DNA of 39,017 nucleotides, taken from the NCBI GenBank assembly GCA_015065505.1, contig SVQE01000019.1:1-39017 (forward strand), written 5' to 3'. Shown one piece after another: positions 22,990 through 32,343 of the stretch. The stretch's first letter is position 1. Each line of letters begins with the position of its first letter. This stretch comes from Oscillospiraceae bacterium (GTDB lineage Bacteria; Bacillota; Clostridia; Oscillospirales; Acutalibacteraceae). The notes under the pieces are model-generated. The model ran no database searches, had not been told where the DNA came from, and saw nothing but the letters and a program-made list of their open reading frames with translations. The position numbers and the translations under genes were made by a program.

Positions 22990-24405
22990 CTATTCATCAT
23001 CATTTTTATCTTCGTTGCTTTCTCTGCTCTTTTTTCTGTTTGCCTTTCTCTTCTTTTTAACAACCTTGTTGAAAATTATGTATACTGCAATTAAAAGTAT
23101 TGCAACACCGAGCACGAACAGCAGGTTATACAGCCAGAACGGCTTTTTTGCAACATCGCTGTCGGCAACAATATTGGTTGTGTAGTTAAGTCCGTCAACC
23201 TTATATGTTATGGTTCCCAAAACCTGTCCTTTTTTAATCGGCGCTTTGATTTCGGGTGCCATTTTTATTTTTGTAACAACATTATACTGAGTTAAATCAT
23301 TTGGCGCCACTGCGTTTATATCGGTCTGAATAACGGCATTGAGAATAACAGATTCGTCCTTTGCGTTTTCAACCTCAAGTTTTTCAATAGTCTTGCTTTT
23401 ATCGGCAATTTGCTTGTATTCATAGTTATTATAAGCGTATTCAAAAAGCTTTTTTGAATCATAGAATCTTTCGTTAATTCCGTTAGGAGCTATTTTTCCG
23501 CCGAGCACAACGCATATAAGATTCAGATTGTTTTTATAGCTGCTTGAAACAAGGCATTCGCCTGCAGGCGAGGTGTGGCCTGTTTTAATTCCCGTGCAGG
23601 CATCGTAATAATGCTCTGAGGAGGGGAGCAGAAGCGCGTTGGTGTTTGAATATGTTCTGTCTTCTTTTTTGTATATATCCGTTGCAGGAACGGTGAAACT
23701 TTTTGTTTTAACTATTTCGTTGAAAACATCATATTTCTGACATTCCCTTGCGATTAAATATAAATCGTAGGCGCTGCAATAGTGGTTTTTATCGTGAACG
23801 CCGTTGGGATTAACAAAATGAAGTGTTTCGCAGCCGAGCTCCTTTGCTCTTTTGTTGCTTAAATCGGCAAACGCTTCAATGCTGCCGCTGACATGCCTTG
23901 CAAGAGAGTTTGCGGCTTCGTTTGCACTTGGTATAAGCAATGCCTGAAGCATTGTGTAAACGCTTAATTCTTCGCCTGCCTGAAGATTTGCAGTTGAATA
24001 TCCGCTCGGAACTGCGTCAATATCCTCTTGTGAAACCTTAACCATTTCATCGGTTTTGCAGTTTTCAAGAACAAGAAGCGCAGTGAGTATTTTTGTTGTG
24101 CTTGCAGGATACCTCTTTTCATAGGCATCCTTTTCATAGAATATCTTTGAGCTTACGGGGTCTGCGAGGAATGCCGCAGCACAGCCTATTCTCGGATAGA
24201 AGGAAGGCTTTTCCTGCTCGTTCTTATTATATTCAAAGGTAACCTTTGCTTCGCTTGCAATTTCGCCGTTTTCGTAAAGTGAATCCGAGTATGCTATTTC
24301 GGGCGCGTGAGCATTTGGGTTTGGCGTTTCGCCCTTTGCAAACGAGGTGAGGGGCGAAAGCATAAGGCAAAGAGCCATAATGCCTGCGATAAGTTTCTTT
24401 TTCAT
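22990..24405 (-). CDS. D-alanyl-D-alanine carboxypeptidase (penicillin-binding protein 5 family)
   Basis: The 471-residue product has a signal peptide (MKKKLIAGIMALCLMLSPLT, cleavage near SFA), then a peptidase S11 domain with all three motifs: S102-x-x-K105 (ASTTK), S160-x-N162 (SANEA), K274-T-G (KTGHTSPAGEC). A beta-rich domain follows (about 340-420). Near the end is a membrane helix (about 430-452) and a very basic cytoplasmic tail (KKKRKANRKK). It trims the terminal D-Ala of peptidoglycan stem peptides outside the cell. The membrane helix replaces the amphipathic anchor of classical DacA. The 95-odd residues before the active site are longer than usual. Confidence 0.94.
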   Translation of the reverse strand: MKKKLIAGIMALCLMLSPLTSFAKGETPNPNAHAPEIAYSDSLYENGEIASEAKVTFEYNKNEQEKPSFYPRIGCAAAFLADPVSSKIFYEKDAYEKRYPASTTKILTALLVLENCKTDEMVKVSQEDIDAVPSGYSTANLQAGEELSVYTMLQALLIPSANEAANSLARHVSGSIEAFADLSNKRAKELGCETLHFVNPNGVHDKNHYCSAYDLYLIARECQKYDVFNEIVKTKSFTVPATDIYKKEDRTYSNTNALLLPSSEHYYDACTGIKTGHTSPAGECLVSSSYKNNLNLICVVLGGKIAPNGINERFYDSKKLFEYAYNNYEYKQIADKSKTIEKLEVENAKDESVILNAVIQTDINAVAPNDLTQYNVVTKIKMAPEIKAPIKKGQVLGTITYKVDGLNYTTNIVADSDVAKKPFWLYNLLFVLGVAILLIAVYIIFNKVVKKKRKANRKKSRESNEDKNDDE

Positions 24406-24530
24406 TTTAAACCTCTCAAAGCTTTATATGTTATATATATCACAGTTTGCCCTGTTAGTCAATTATCGCAGCGCCTTTCCTTCGGCATTTGCAACTAAAA
24501 ATAACTGTACATTTTATTAAAATAGCACAA

Positions 24531-24559
24531 TTTACATTTAATATAAAATATTATATAAT
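24531..24559 (+). promoter_or_regulatory. Promoter upstream of the tiny secreted ORF and the GH43 gene
   Basis: TTTACA at 24531-24536, 17 bp, perfect TATAAT at 24554-24559. The predicted start near 24566 leaves a leader of about 300 bases before the GH43 start codon, occupied by the small ORF at 24671-24787. The spacer 24406-24530 holds nothing else recognised. Confidence 0.65.
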
Positions 24560-24670
24560 TATTTATTATGTATTATTGTTTTTTATGTATTTCATAAATA
24601 ACAGCTATTATAATTACACCCCGGCATTTGATATATCAACAATATATCGAAAATGAGAGGAGGGCTTTCA

Positions 24671-24787
24671 TTGGCAAAAACTCACAAAAGCCTGAAAACT
24701 TTTAAAGCGGCAATTTTGTTTTTAGTTATTGCTTCTCTTATAACTATTCCTTTTACGGCGCAGGCAAAAAAAGAGGAACAAAATTAA
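24671..24787 (+). CDS. Tiny signal-peptide ORF (38 residues), possibly frameshifted
   Basis: A TTG start has an excellent ribosome binding site (GAGAGGAGGG, six bases before). The product has a basic N-terminus (MAKTHKSLKTFK), a hydrophobic stretch (AAILFLVIASLITIPF) and a cleavage-like TAQA, then only KKEEQN before the stop. An in-frame ATG at 24653 has no ribosome binding site. The +1 frame just after continues in hydrophilic, secreted-protein-like sequence (SSQPNEEQQTDD) to a TAG at 24831-24833, so an intact version may run to 24833. It has no recognised family. It could be a leader peptide for the GH43 gene or a decayed secreted microprotein. Confidence 0.5.
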   Translation: MAKTHKSLKTFKAAILFLVIASLITIPFTAQAKKEEQN

Positions 24788-24869
24788 TCTTAAATCATCT
24801 CAACCAAATGAAGAACAGCAAACAGATGATTAGAAATAAAAAACACTGATTTTTTCAGGAGGAGCTTAT

Positions 24870-27800
24870 ATGAAAAAAATATTAAGCATTATTCTATCCC
24901 TAGCGCTTTTGCTGCAGATTCCCGTTTACAGCGCATTTGCAGTTGAAGGAAAAACACCTGTTTTAAGCTATAGCTTTGAAAACAGCGAAAACGCTCCGTC
25001 GCTTTTCGGAAACGCGGGCATTGTTTACAATGATGATAAAAGAGGCAATGTTTTATCCCTTGACGGAACAAGCGGAACATATGCCGAAATTCCGCGCGGA
25101 ACCTTCGATAATATGAATGTTATGACAATTCAGTTCGATGTTCTTCCGAACGACCAGTGGGGCAATTTCTTCACCTTCTGTTTTGGTGCGGATAATACTA
25201 AATATTCGTTCTTCAGAATGAGAAACAGCGGTGATAATAAAAACTTCTACAGCTGTTTATCAGTATCCTCCTGGCAGAATGAGCACGGTGTTGATTATAA
25301 CAGAGCAAACTATAACGGCTGGATGCATGTTGCTCTGGTTTATGATAACTACACGATGAAACTCTATGTTGACGGCGTGAAGGTTAAAGAAAACACGGAT
25401 ACAACCATCAGGGTTTCGGATTTGGGAAGCAATCTTTATTCCTATCTCGGCAAATCGCTCTATGACGGCGACGGCTTTTTCCACGGCTGTTTTGATAACT
25501 TTGAGGTTTACGACAGTGTTTTAACCGATGCAGAAATCGCGGCAACTGCCGAGGCAAATCTTCCCGAGGCTATGGCTTCGTTAAGATATACCTTTGAGGA
25601 CGGAACAACGCTTCCGACACTCAGCGGAAATGCAACAACCGTTTACGACAGCGAGCACGGCAGCAAGGTTTTATCGCTTGACGGAACAAACGGGGCATAT
25701 GCCGCAATTCCTCAGGGCTTTTTCGATAACAAGGATGAAATGACCATCCTTTTTGATATTAAAGCAGGCTCAAACAGCGGAAACTATTTCACCTTTGCTT
25801 TCGGTCAGGACAATGCGAAATACGACTTTTTCAGAGTTCGCGGTTCCGAGGTCAGAAACGCAATAACGCTTGACACCTATTACAGCGAGCGCGAGGTTAA
25901 AACCTCGGTTGAGTCGTCGGACAGCTGGATGAGCGTTGCGCTTGTTTTTGATAACGGAAAATGTCAGCTCTATGTTAACGGAACGCTTAAGGCAACCAAT
26001 AACGACGCTCATAAGGTATCCGACCTCGGAAGCAATCTGCTTGCGTATTTCGGTAAATCCTTCTACGACGGCGACGGATATTTCAACGGCTTATTTGATA
26101 ATTTTGAGGTATATGATAAAGTGCTTTCACCGCAGATGATACAGAATACTGCAAAGGCGCATCTTCCGCTTTTGCTCAGCGTTAATGTCGGCGAGGTTGT
26201 CAGCAATCTCGACGGCGTTTCGGGTACGGACAGCCACACAATGGTTAAAACCTCGATAAACAGAGCAAACGGCGAAATTACCTCTATTATTCAAAGAAGG
26301 CAGGATGCAACGGCAGTTCCCGTTAACTTCATATCCTTAAACAGCGACTGCGAAATCTATGTTGATTCACAGCCTTTCACAAATAACTCAACTCTTGATT
26401 TAACCTATAACAGAAGCGTTAGAATCGTTCACGGCGATACTGTTGAGGAATACACCTTAAAGGCTTCTGAAATTGCAAATAACCCCGTTTTACCGGGTAT
26501 GTATGCAGACCCCGATTTAGATGTTTTCGACGGCAAATTCTGGATTTATCCAACAACGGACGGCGTTGCAGGCTGGGGCGGAACTCAGTTCCACGCATTC
26601 TCATCCGAGGATATGGAAACCTGGACGGATGAAGGCGTTATTCTTGATAACAAGGATAAAAACCCCGGTCTTAACGAAAAGGGCATTCAGATTGCATCGT
26701 GCTCATGGTCAAACGGAAATGCCTGGGCGCCTTCAATCGAGAAGAAAAACGGCAAATACTATTTCTATTTCTGCGGAAGAATTCTTTCGGAATATGAATC
26801 AGCCTACGGTGAGGGAATGGCAATAGGCGTTGCGTGGGCTAATTCACCTGCAGGACCATATACCGCAAGCGATACCCCGATTCTCTATCCCAAAATGGTC
26901 AGCGACGCTAATATCGGCTATTCGGGTCAGGTTATAGACCCTGCGGTTTACACCGAGGGCGACACCTCATATCTTCTTTTCGGAAACGGCAATGCCGCAA
27001 TCGCAGAGCTTAATTCCGATATGCTGACTGTTAAAACCTCAACCCTTCGAAAGCTTGAGGGGCTCGACGGCTTCAGAGAAAGCGTTGCAGTTTTCAAGAG
27101 AAACGGCGTTTACTACTGGCACTGGTCGTGCGACGATACGGGCAGCGAAAACTACAGCGTTCACTACGGAACATCAACAAGCTTAACGGGCAATATAACC
27201 TATCGCGGTGCTCTTGTTGAAAAGGATACCTCGGCAGGCATTCTTGCAACAGGTCATCAGAGTGTTATTTATATTCCCGAAACTGATAAATGTTTTATTG
27301 CATACCACAGATTCTATACTCCGCTTTCAATCGGCGGTAATGTTGGCCACCACAGAGAAACCTGTATTGATGAAATAACCTTCAGCCGTAATGTCGGCGG
27401 TATTGATTTGCTTAATAAGGTTACGCCGTCAATGGCAGACGTCGGCAGGGTTAATATAAACGGAATGCCGATAAGCAGCTTTGATGCAACCTCGCTTGAA
27501 AACATAAAGCTTGAATGGGATTTCGGCTCAACGCCTTCAATAACATATCCTATGAATGCAACCTTCGGCGATTCTTCAATGACTCTTGTTTACTGGGGTG
27601 ATAATTCATATTATTATGACGGCTCAAACGGTCTTAGAACGGGCGACGGATACGCTTATATTGAAAATACTGCTTCAAAGCTTGAGGACGGAAAGGATAT
27701 CGACATTCAGCTCACAATGACAACGAATGAAAGATATAACGACCGTGAGGCAGGTACATTTGCAATAGGCTCTTCAAAGACATCGGGCGATGATTCAGCC

Positions 27801-29978
27801 TTTAATGATTTGCTCAGGCTTAAAAACGACGGCTCATTGCAGTATAGAGGAGCAGGCTCAACCGAGGATATCCGCGCAGGCGGGGCAAGCGGTGTTTCCC
27901 AGGGTGAGCACACCTACAGAATTTATTTCAGATACAGCACAAAAACTATTAGTGTTTATCAGGACGGCAAGCTCATAGGCTTCAAGCAGGATAACAATAT
28001 TTCAAAGAGCAGGTTCAATTTCCTTGCCTTCGGCGTATGGCGCGATACCTACTACGGCAAGAACACAATTAAAAAGCTGACTATTTCACAGCCCGATATC
28101 AAGGATTCGGGATATATCAATAAGGATACTCTTGTAAGCGGTATAACAAAGCAATCCGTTTCTCAAAGTATCGGCTATGCTTCGCTCGGAGCAGTTATTG
28201 ATGAAATAAACAGCAGTGAGTTCCAGAGTAGCTTTACTGAAATAAGAAACAATGAAAGCCTTTACACACCTTCATCAATAAAGAATTATTATGCAGCGCT
28301 GAACAGAGTTAAAAAATTCGACGCTTCGACGGCGGTTTACGATTATTCGAGCGGAACTACCGTAAGCGGTGCAGCGGATGAGGTTGCAAGCATTGTAAGC
28401 GATTTCAATGCATATAAAACACCCGAGCTTCGCGCTGATTTTTCAAAGCTTAAAAAGGCAGTTGATAAGGCTGATGCCTTCCTTTTAAGCCTTAACGGCA
28501 AGGCAGCACAGTTCGACGCCGAGTCTGTTGAAGCCCTTATAAGTGCAGTAAGCGCAAGCGATATTTCAACCTATCTTAATGCTGATGAGGCAACAAGGGC
28601 GGAATACGGTCAGGCAGTTCAGGCAAATGCAGATGCACTTGAAGAAGCTATCAACAATGCTTATAACTCGCTTAAGCTTTCCGTAACAGATACGGAAATA
28701 GATACAAGCGCATACGAAGCAGCTGTTGCAATTATCAACAATCCCGACCCCGATGCATATAATTTAACTTCATCAATCACAAGCGCACGCAATTCGGCAA
28801 ACACCCTTGTCGGAACATCAAGCGAAACATATAAAAATGTTACTATTAATGTTTTCGATGAAAACGCAAGTGAGGAAAATGTTAACGATGCAACGACAGC
28901 AATTCTCTCTGCGCTTTCAAACAGCGTTAGAACATATACTGTAACAACGCAGGGCGTTAGTGAAACAAGCTTTAAAAAAGGAACTGCAGAGGGCAGTGAA
29001 ACACCTTATACTGCAACCTACGGAACAACCGTTATCTGCAAATCTGATAATGATGAAACCGCCTGGTATATGGAAATCACTTCTGGCACAAGCCACAGAA
29101 AAGAGCAGTTCCAGGGCTACGGCAGGGGACTTGAAATGAAGGTTATGGGCAATATGACCATTAAGGCTGTTAAGCCCTCTGCAACAACATTTCAGGTTAA
29201 AATAGTTAGGGAATACAGCGACGCAAAAAACAAATATCCCGTTCAGCTTGTTGATTATATTACGGCAGGCTCAAGCTTCACTCTTCCTTCAGCGCCTGCG
29301 CTTGCATACTATTCCTTCGGCGGATATTATATCAGCGACGTTTTATGCACCGACGATGAAATAACCGTCAATGAGGATGTTGAAATTGTTGCTAAATACA
29401 ATGTTAACAGCGATGCTTCATGTGCAATCAACGCAACGGATATAAATAACGAGGCGCATAATTCCTCGGTGAACTATAACACAAAGGTATCGCTTCAGGG
29501 CGGTGCAGGAACATATGGCTGGGTTGAAGAAATAAGCGCAAACAGATTCAGACCTTTCTTCATCGGCGAGGATGTTGAGTTCTTCGCAAGCGAATCAACA
29601 ACGCTTAAAGCTGTTGATAAGGAAACCTTTGAAAGCTATAATTTCAATACTCCGTGTATCAACCTCAGAAAGAGCGGCGTAATTATTTCGGATGCGAAAA
29701 CCATATTCAACGCTCAGCTCTTTGATGCAAAGAAAGAGATTAAGGAATACGGAATTCTTATCGGAACGGGCGACATAACAGCAAATGAGCTTGTTATTGA
29801 AAACGCAGGAACTTATGAAGATTTCAGAGTTATCCGCGCTAAGTCAACAAGACTTGTCGGCGCAAATCAGTTTGCAATTTCCGTAAGAAATCTTAATGAT
29901 AGCTATATCTACAGAGGATATGTTATTTACGAAAACTCTAACAATGAATTTGTAACGGCATATACGGATATTATTTAG
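24870..29978 (+). CDS. Giant secreted GH43-family glycosidase with twin LamG domains
   Basis: The 1702-residue product has a signal peptide (MKKILSIILSLALLLQIPVY, cleavage after SAFA). Two homologous LamG/concanavalin-like domains follow (about 27-230 and 235-430; shared DLGSNL, GKS(L/F)YDGDG, F(E)VYD). A spacer precedes the five-bladed GH43 domain (about 541-858) with base D547 (YADPD), D690 (VIDPAVY) and acid E737 (FRESVAVF). Next come a third lectin-like domain (about 870-1085), a helical FIVAR-like part (about 1110-1320), InlB-like beta repeats (about 1340-1540) and an unassigned C-terminus. There is no dockerin, LPXTG or SLH anchor. GH43 members act on arabinan, xylan or galactan; the substrate is not decided. 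AGGAGGAGC precedes the ATG. Confidence 0.9.
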   Translation: MKKILSIILSLALLLQIPVYSAFAVEGKTPVLSYSFENSENAPSLFGNAGIVYNDDKRGNVLSLDGTSGTYAEIPRGTFDNMNVMTIQFDVLPNDQWGNFFTFCFGADNTKYSFFRMRNSGDNKNFYSCLSVSSWQNEHGVDYNRANYNGWMHVALVYDNYTMKLYVDGVKVKENTDTTIRVSDLGSNLYSYLGKSLYDGDGFFHGCFDNFEVYDSVLTDAEIAATAEANLPEAMASLRYTFEDGTTLPTLSGNATTVYDSEHGSKVLSLDGTNGAYAAIPQGFFDNKDEMTILFDIKAGSNSGNYFTFAFGQDNAKYDFFRVRGSEVRNAITLDTYYSEREVKTSVESSDSWMSVALVFDNGKCQLYVNGTLKATNNDAHKVSDLGSNLLAYFGKSFYDGDGYFNGLFDNFEVYDKVLSPQMIQNTAKAHLPLLLSVNVGEVVSNLDGVSGTDSHTMVKTSINRANGEITSIIQRRQDATAVPVNFISLNSDCEIYVDSQPFTNNSTLDLTYNRSVRIVHGDTVEEYTLKASEIANNPVLPGMYADPDLDVFDGKFWIYPTTDGVAGWGGTQFHAFSSEDMETWTDEGVILDNKDKNPGLNEKGIQIASCSWSNGNAWAPSIEKKNGKYYFYFCGRILSEYESAYGEGMAIGVAWANSPAGPYTASDTPILYPKMVSDANIGYSGQVIDPAVYTEGDTSYLLFGNGNAAIAELNSDMLTVKTSTLRKLEGLDGFRESVAVFKRNGVYYWHWSCDDTGSENYSVHYGTSTSLTGNITYRGALVEKDTSAGILATGHQSVIYIPETDKCFIAYHRFYTPLSIGGNVGHHRETCIDEITFSRNVGGIDLLNKVTPSMADVGRVNINGMPISSFDATSLENIKLEWDFGSTPSITYPMNATFGDSSMTLVYWGDNSYYYDGSNGLRTGDGYAYIENTASKLEDGKDIDIQLTMTTNERYNDREAGTFAIGSSKTSGDDSAFNDLLRLKNDGSLQYRGAGSTEDIRAGGASGVSQGEHTYRIYFRYSTKTISVYQDGKLIGFKQDNNISKSRFNFLAFGVWRDTYYGKNTIKKLTISQPDIKDSGYINKDTLVSGITKQSVSQSIGYASLGAVIDEINSSEFQSSFTEIRNNESLYTPSSIKNYYAALNRVKKFDASTAVYDYSSGTTVSGAADEVASIVSDFNAYKTPELRADFSKLKKAVDKADAFLLSLNGKAAQFDAESVEALISAVSASDISTYLNADEATRAEYGQAVQANADALEEAINNAYNSLKLSVTDTEIDTSAYEAAVAIINNPDPDAYNLTSSITSARNSANTLVGTSSETYKNVTINVFDENASEENVNDATTAILSALSNSVRTYTVTTQGVSETSFKKGTAEGSETPYTATYGTTVICKSDNDETAWYMEITSGTSHRKEQFQGYGRGLEMKVMGNMTIKAVKPSATTFQVKIVREYSDAKNKYPVQLVDYITAGSSFTLPSAPALAYYSFGGYYISDVLCTDDEITVNEDVEIVAKYNVNSDASCAINATDINNEAHNSSVNYNTKVSLQGGAGTYGWVEEISANRFRPFFIGEDVEFFASESTTLKAVDKETFESYNFNTPCINLRKSGVIISDAKTIFNAQLFDAKKEIKEYGILIGTGDITANELVIENAGTYEDFRVIRAKSTRLVGANQFAISVRNLNDSYIYRGYVIYENSNNEFVTAYTDII

Positions 29979-29990
29979 AAGATGTAAAAT

Positions 29991-30030
29991 AAAAAAACGA
30001 TTGGTGAGCAATTCACCAATCGTTTTTTTG
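29991..30030. terminator. Bidirectional terminator between GH43 and the c-di-GMP operon
   Basis: AACGATTGGTGA pairs with TCACCAATCGTT around five bases, with seven A before and seven T after. It ends both converging units. Confidence 0.95.
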
Positions 30031-30034
30031 TTGT

Positions 30035-31936
30035 TTATTTTTTAATAAGCTCTGCCAGTGTTTCAAATATTCTATCCGGCTCAATCGGCTTTGAAAGATG
30101 GGCGTTCATTCCTGCTTTGAAGGAGCGTTCAACATCCTCATCAAAAACATTTGCAGTCATTGCAATAATCGGAATTTCCCTTGCGTCCTCTCTTTCAAGA
30201 GCGCGGATTGTTTCGGTTGCCGTCAGTCCGTCCATAACGGGCATACGCACATCCATAAGAATTGCATCGTAGTAGCCCTTTTCATGCTCAGAGAACATAT
30301 CAACCGCAATCTGACCGTTTTCTGCTCTTTCGCTTTCCATTTCCTCAAGCTCAAGAATATCTGCAAGGATTTCCGCATTCGCTTCAACATCCTCAACAAT
30401 CAAAACGCGCTTGCCCGAAAGTATGCTTTGCTCAAGGGCTTCCTTTTCCTCCTGCTCGTGGCTAACTATAACATCCTTTTTCTTTTCAAGTAAAGAGGAT
30501 ATATGATGAAGCAGAACCTCGGAAAAGAGAGGCCTTGTTAAGATAATATCAATGCCGTCGTTCTTTGCCTCGTCCTCAATGGAATCCCAGTTATAGCCCG
30601 TGAGCAATATTATAATTGTTTTATCTCCGCTGATTTTGCGAAGCTGTTTTGTAAGCTCAAGACCGTCTATTTTCGGCATTTTATAGTCCGTTATAACAAT
30701 GTCGTAGGGAACGCCGTTACTGATTGCGGAATTAAACATATCAACTGCCGCGCTTGCAGACATAACCCAGTCTGTCTGAATATCCATCGAGCTTAAAACA
30801 AGCATTGCGTGCTCGCAGGCGATTTCATCATCGTCAACAATAAGTGCGCGAAGGTCTTTGGGAAGAACAAAACCATGCTTTGAAAAATAACTCTGCTCGG
30901 ATTTGCCAAGCTCAACCGTAACGGTGAAAACAGAGCCAACGCCCTTTTTACTTTCAACCTCAACGGTTCCGTTCAACATTTCAATGAAGTTTTTGCTTAT
31001 TGCCATTCCAAGACCGCTGCCGCCGTATTTATTGGTTGTTGTTGTATCTTCCTGCGAAAATGCATCAAAAAGCTTTGGTATGAAATCATCGTCCATTCCG
31101 ATTCCCGTATCCTTCATTATGAACTGAAGAATGCACTTTTCATCGTTTTGCTCAAGCTGTTTAACCGTGAGCGAAACCGTACCCGGTGAATCGGTGAACT
31201 TAACCGAGTTGCCGAGAATGTTGATAAGAACCTGCTTTAACTTCATTTCGTCGCCGAAATAGTAATCATTCGGATGCCCCTCAATATGGCATTCATAGTT
31301 TAAGCCCTTATCCATACATTGACCGTGGATGATAATGCTTACCTGGTCAATGAATTCTCTGAAAGAAAACTCCTCATTTTTAAGCACCATTCGTCCCGAT
31401 TCAATTCGGCTCATATCGAGTATATCATTGATAAGTGCAAGCAGATGATTGGCGCTTGCGCCAATTTTTTCAAGCTGTTCGCGTGTTTTGGGCTTTAAAT
31501 CATCGTCGCGCAGTGCCAGATTGTCAAGCCCGATAATTGCATTCATCGGGGTTCTGATTTCGTGGCTCATATTTGAAAGAAAACGGGTTTTCGCTTCGCT
31601 TTCGAGCTTAGCCGCTTCAATTTCTGCCTGCATTTGCCCGTTAATCTGAATTCTGCGTTCAATACGCCTCATAAGAAGAACCATTATAAACACAAATATG
31701 CTTCCGCCAAAGAGTATGCCTGCAACAACCAGATCAGGATGGCCAAACAGCGCAACCGCTATGTAGCCGACCAGAAACAGAAACAGCAGAATAACAGGCA
31801 GCCGCAATATGTTTGCTTCGCTCTTCCAGTCTCCGCGTGCTCTTATTTCACGGGAAAAACGAACATATTTATAAATATTTAACGCCATAAGGGCAATGCC
31901 CAAATATATCATAACCTGAATAAGAATAATTTTCAT
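30035..31936 (-). CDS. Membrane hybrid histidine kinase with two receiver domains
   Basis: The 633-residue product has three hydrophobic segments at the N-terminus (about 1-20, 46-64, 68-90) with almost no external loop, a coiled coil, HisKA with phospho-acceptor in MSHEIRTPMNAIIG (about 124-137), HATPase_c (NILGNSVKFTD, DTGIGM, GGSGLGMAIS), receiver 1 (about 366-485: IVDDDE, ITDYKMPKIDG) and receiver 2 (about 512-630: IVEDVEAN, LMDVRMPVMDG, SKPIE). Receiver 1 has LTRPLF where the conserved Lys-Pro is expected, so its switching may be altered. It is the last gene of the operon. The likely path is His to Asp in receiver 2, to the Hpt protein next door, to the REC-EAL protein (inference). Confidence 0.93.
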   Translation of the reverse strand: MKIILIQVMIYLGIALMALNIYKYVRFSREIRARGDWKSEANILRLPVILLFLFLVGYIAVALFGHPDLVVAGILFGGSIFVFIMVLLMRRIERRIQINGQMQAEIEAAKLESEAKTRFLSNMSHEIRTPMNAIIGLDNLALRDDDLKPKTREQLEKIGASANHLLALINDILDMSRIESGRMVLKNEEFSFREFIDQVSIIIHGQCMDKGLNYECHIEGHPNDYYFGDEMKLKQVLINILGNSVKFTDSPGTVSLTVKQLEQNDEKCILQFIMKDTGIGMDDDFIPKLFDAFSQEDTTTTNKYGGSGLGMAISKNFIEMLNGTVEVESKKGVGSVFTVTVELGKSEQSYFSKHGFVLPKDLRALIVDDDEIACEHAMLVLSSMDIQTDWVMSASAAVDMFNSAISNGVPYDIVITDYKMPKIDGLELTKQLRKISGDKTIIILLTGYNWDSIEDEAKNDGIDIILTRPLFSEVLLHHISSLLEKKKDVIVSHEQEEKEALEQSILSGKRVLIVEDVEANAEILADILELEEMESERAENGQIAVDMFSEHEKGYYDAILMDVRMPVMDGLTATETIRALEREDAREIPIIAMTANVFDEDVERSFKAGMNAHLSKPIEPDRIFETLAELIKK

Positions 31937-31968
31937 AGAATAAACCTTTGCTTCTCAGAGTGAAGAAA

Positions 31969-32340
31969 TTATGCCTGCGAGGCATATTCGTTAATGCCGC
32001 TGACGGTTTTATTGTAAAGCGCTTTTATATCGTCAATCTTTTTCAAAACCTCTTCATCGGTCATTTTTCTTTCATTTCCGGGGCGGAATTCCTCTGTTAT
32101 TTCGCTTGCCATAGCTGAAAGCTTAAACAAGCCCAGATTAGCGCAAACGCCCTTGATTGCGTGCGCGCTTTCAAATAAAGCATTTGCATCCATACTGTTT
32201 GCGGCATCAAAAAGCTGCTCAAAAAGAGGATTTGAGGGAAATTTTTTAATATGCTTATCCATAAGCTTTTCAATGCTTAAAATCTGCATTGCCTTATCGT
32301 AATCGCCATCAATTTTTGCGTAGAGTTCTTTAAGATTCAT
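31969..32340 (-). CDS. Free-standing Hpt phosphotransfer protein
   Basis: The 123-residue all-helical protein has the Hpt motif ESAHAIKGVCANLGL with the phospho-accepting histidine at about residue 60 and the lysine and glycine that define the family; the second helix LSAMASEITEEF completes the bundle. It has no other domain. It sits between the hybrid kinase gene (32 bp) and the REC-EAL gene (3 bp), which is the right place for the relay step between them. The ribosome binding site (GAAAGGAATTG) overlaps the end of the previous gene, so translation is probably coupled. Confidence 0.9.
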   Translation of the reverse strand: MNLKELYAKIDGDYDKAMQILSIEKLMDKHIKKFPSNPLFEQLFDAANSMDANALFESAHAIKGVCANLGLFKLSAMASEITEEFRPGNERKMTDEEVLKKIDDIKALYNKTVSGINEYASQA

Positions 32341-32343
32341 AAC

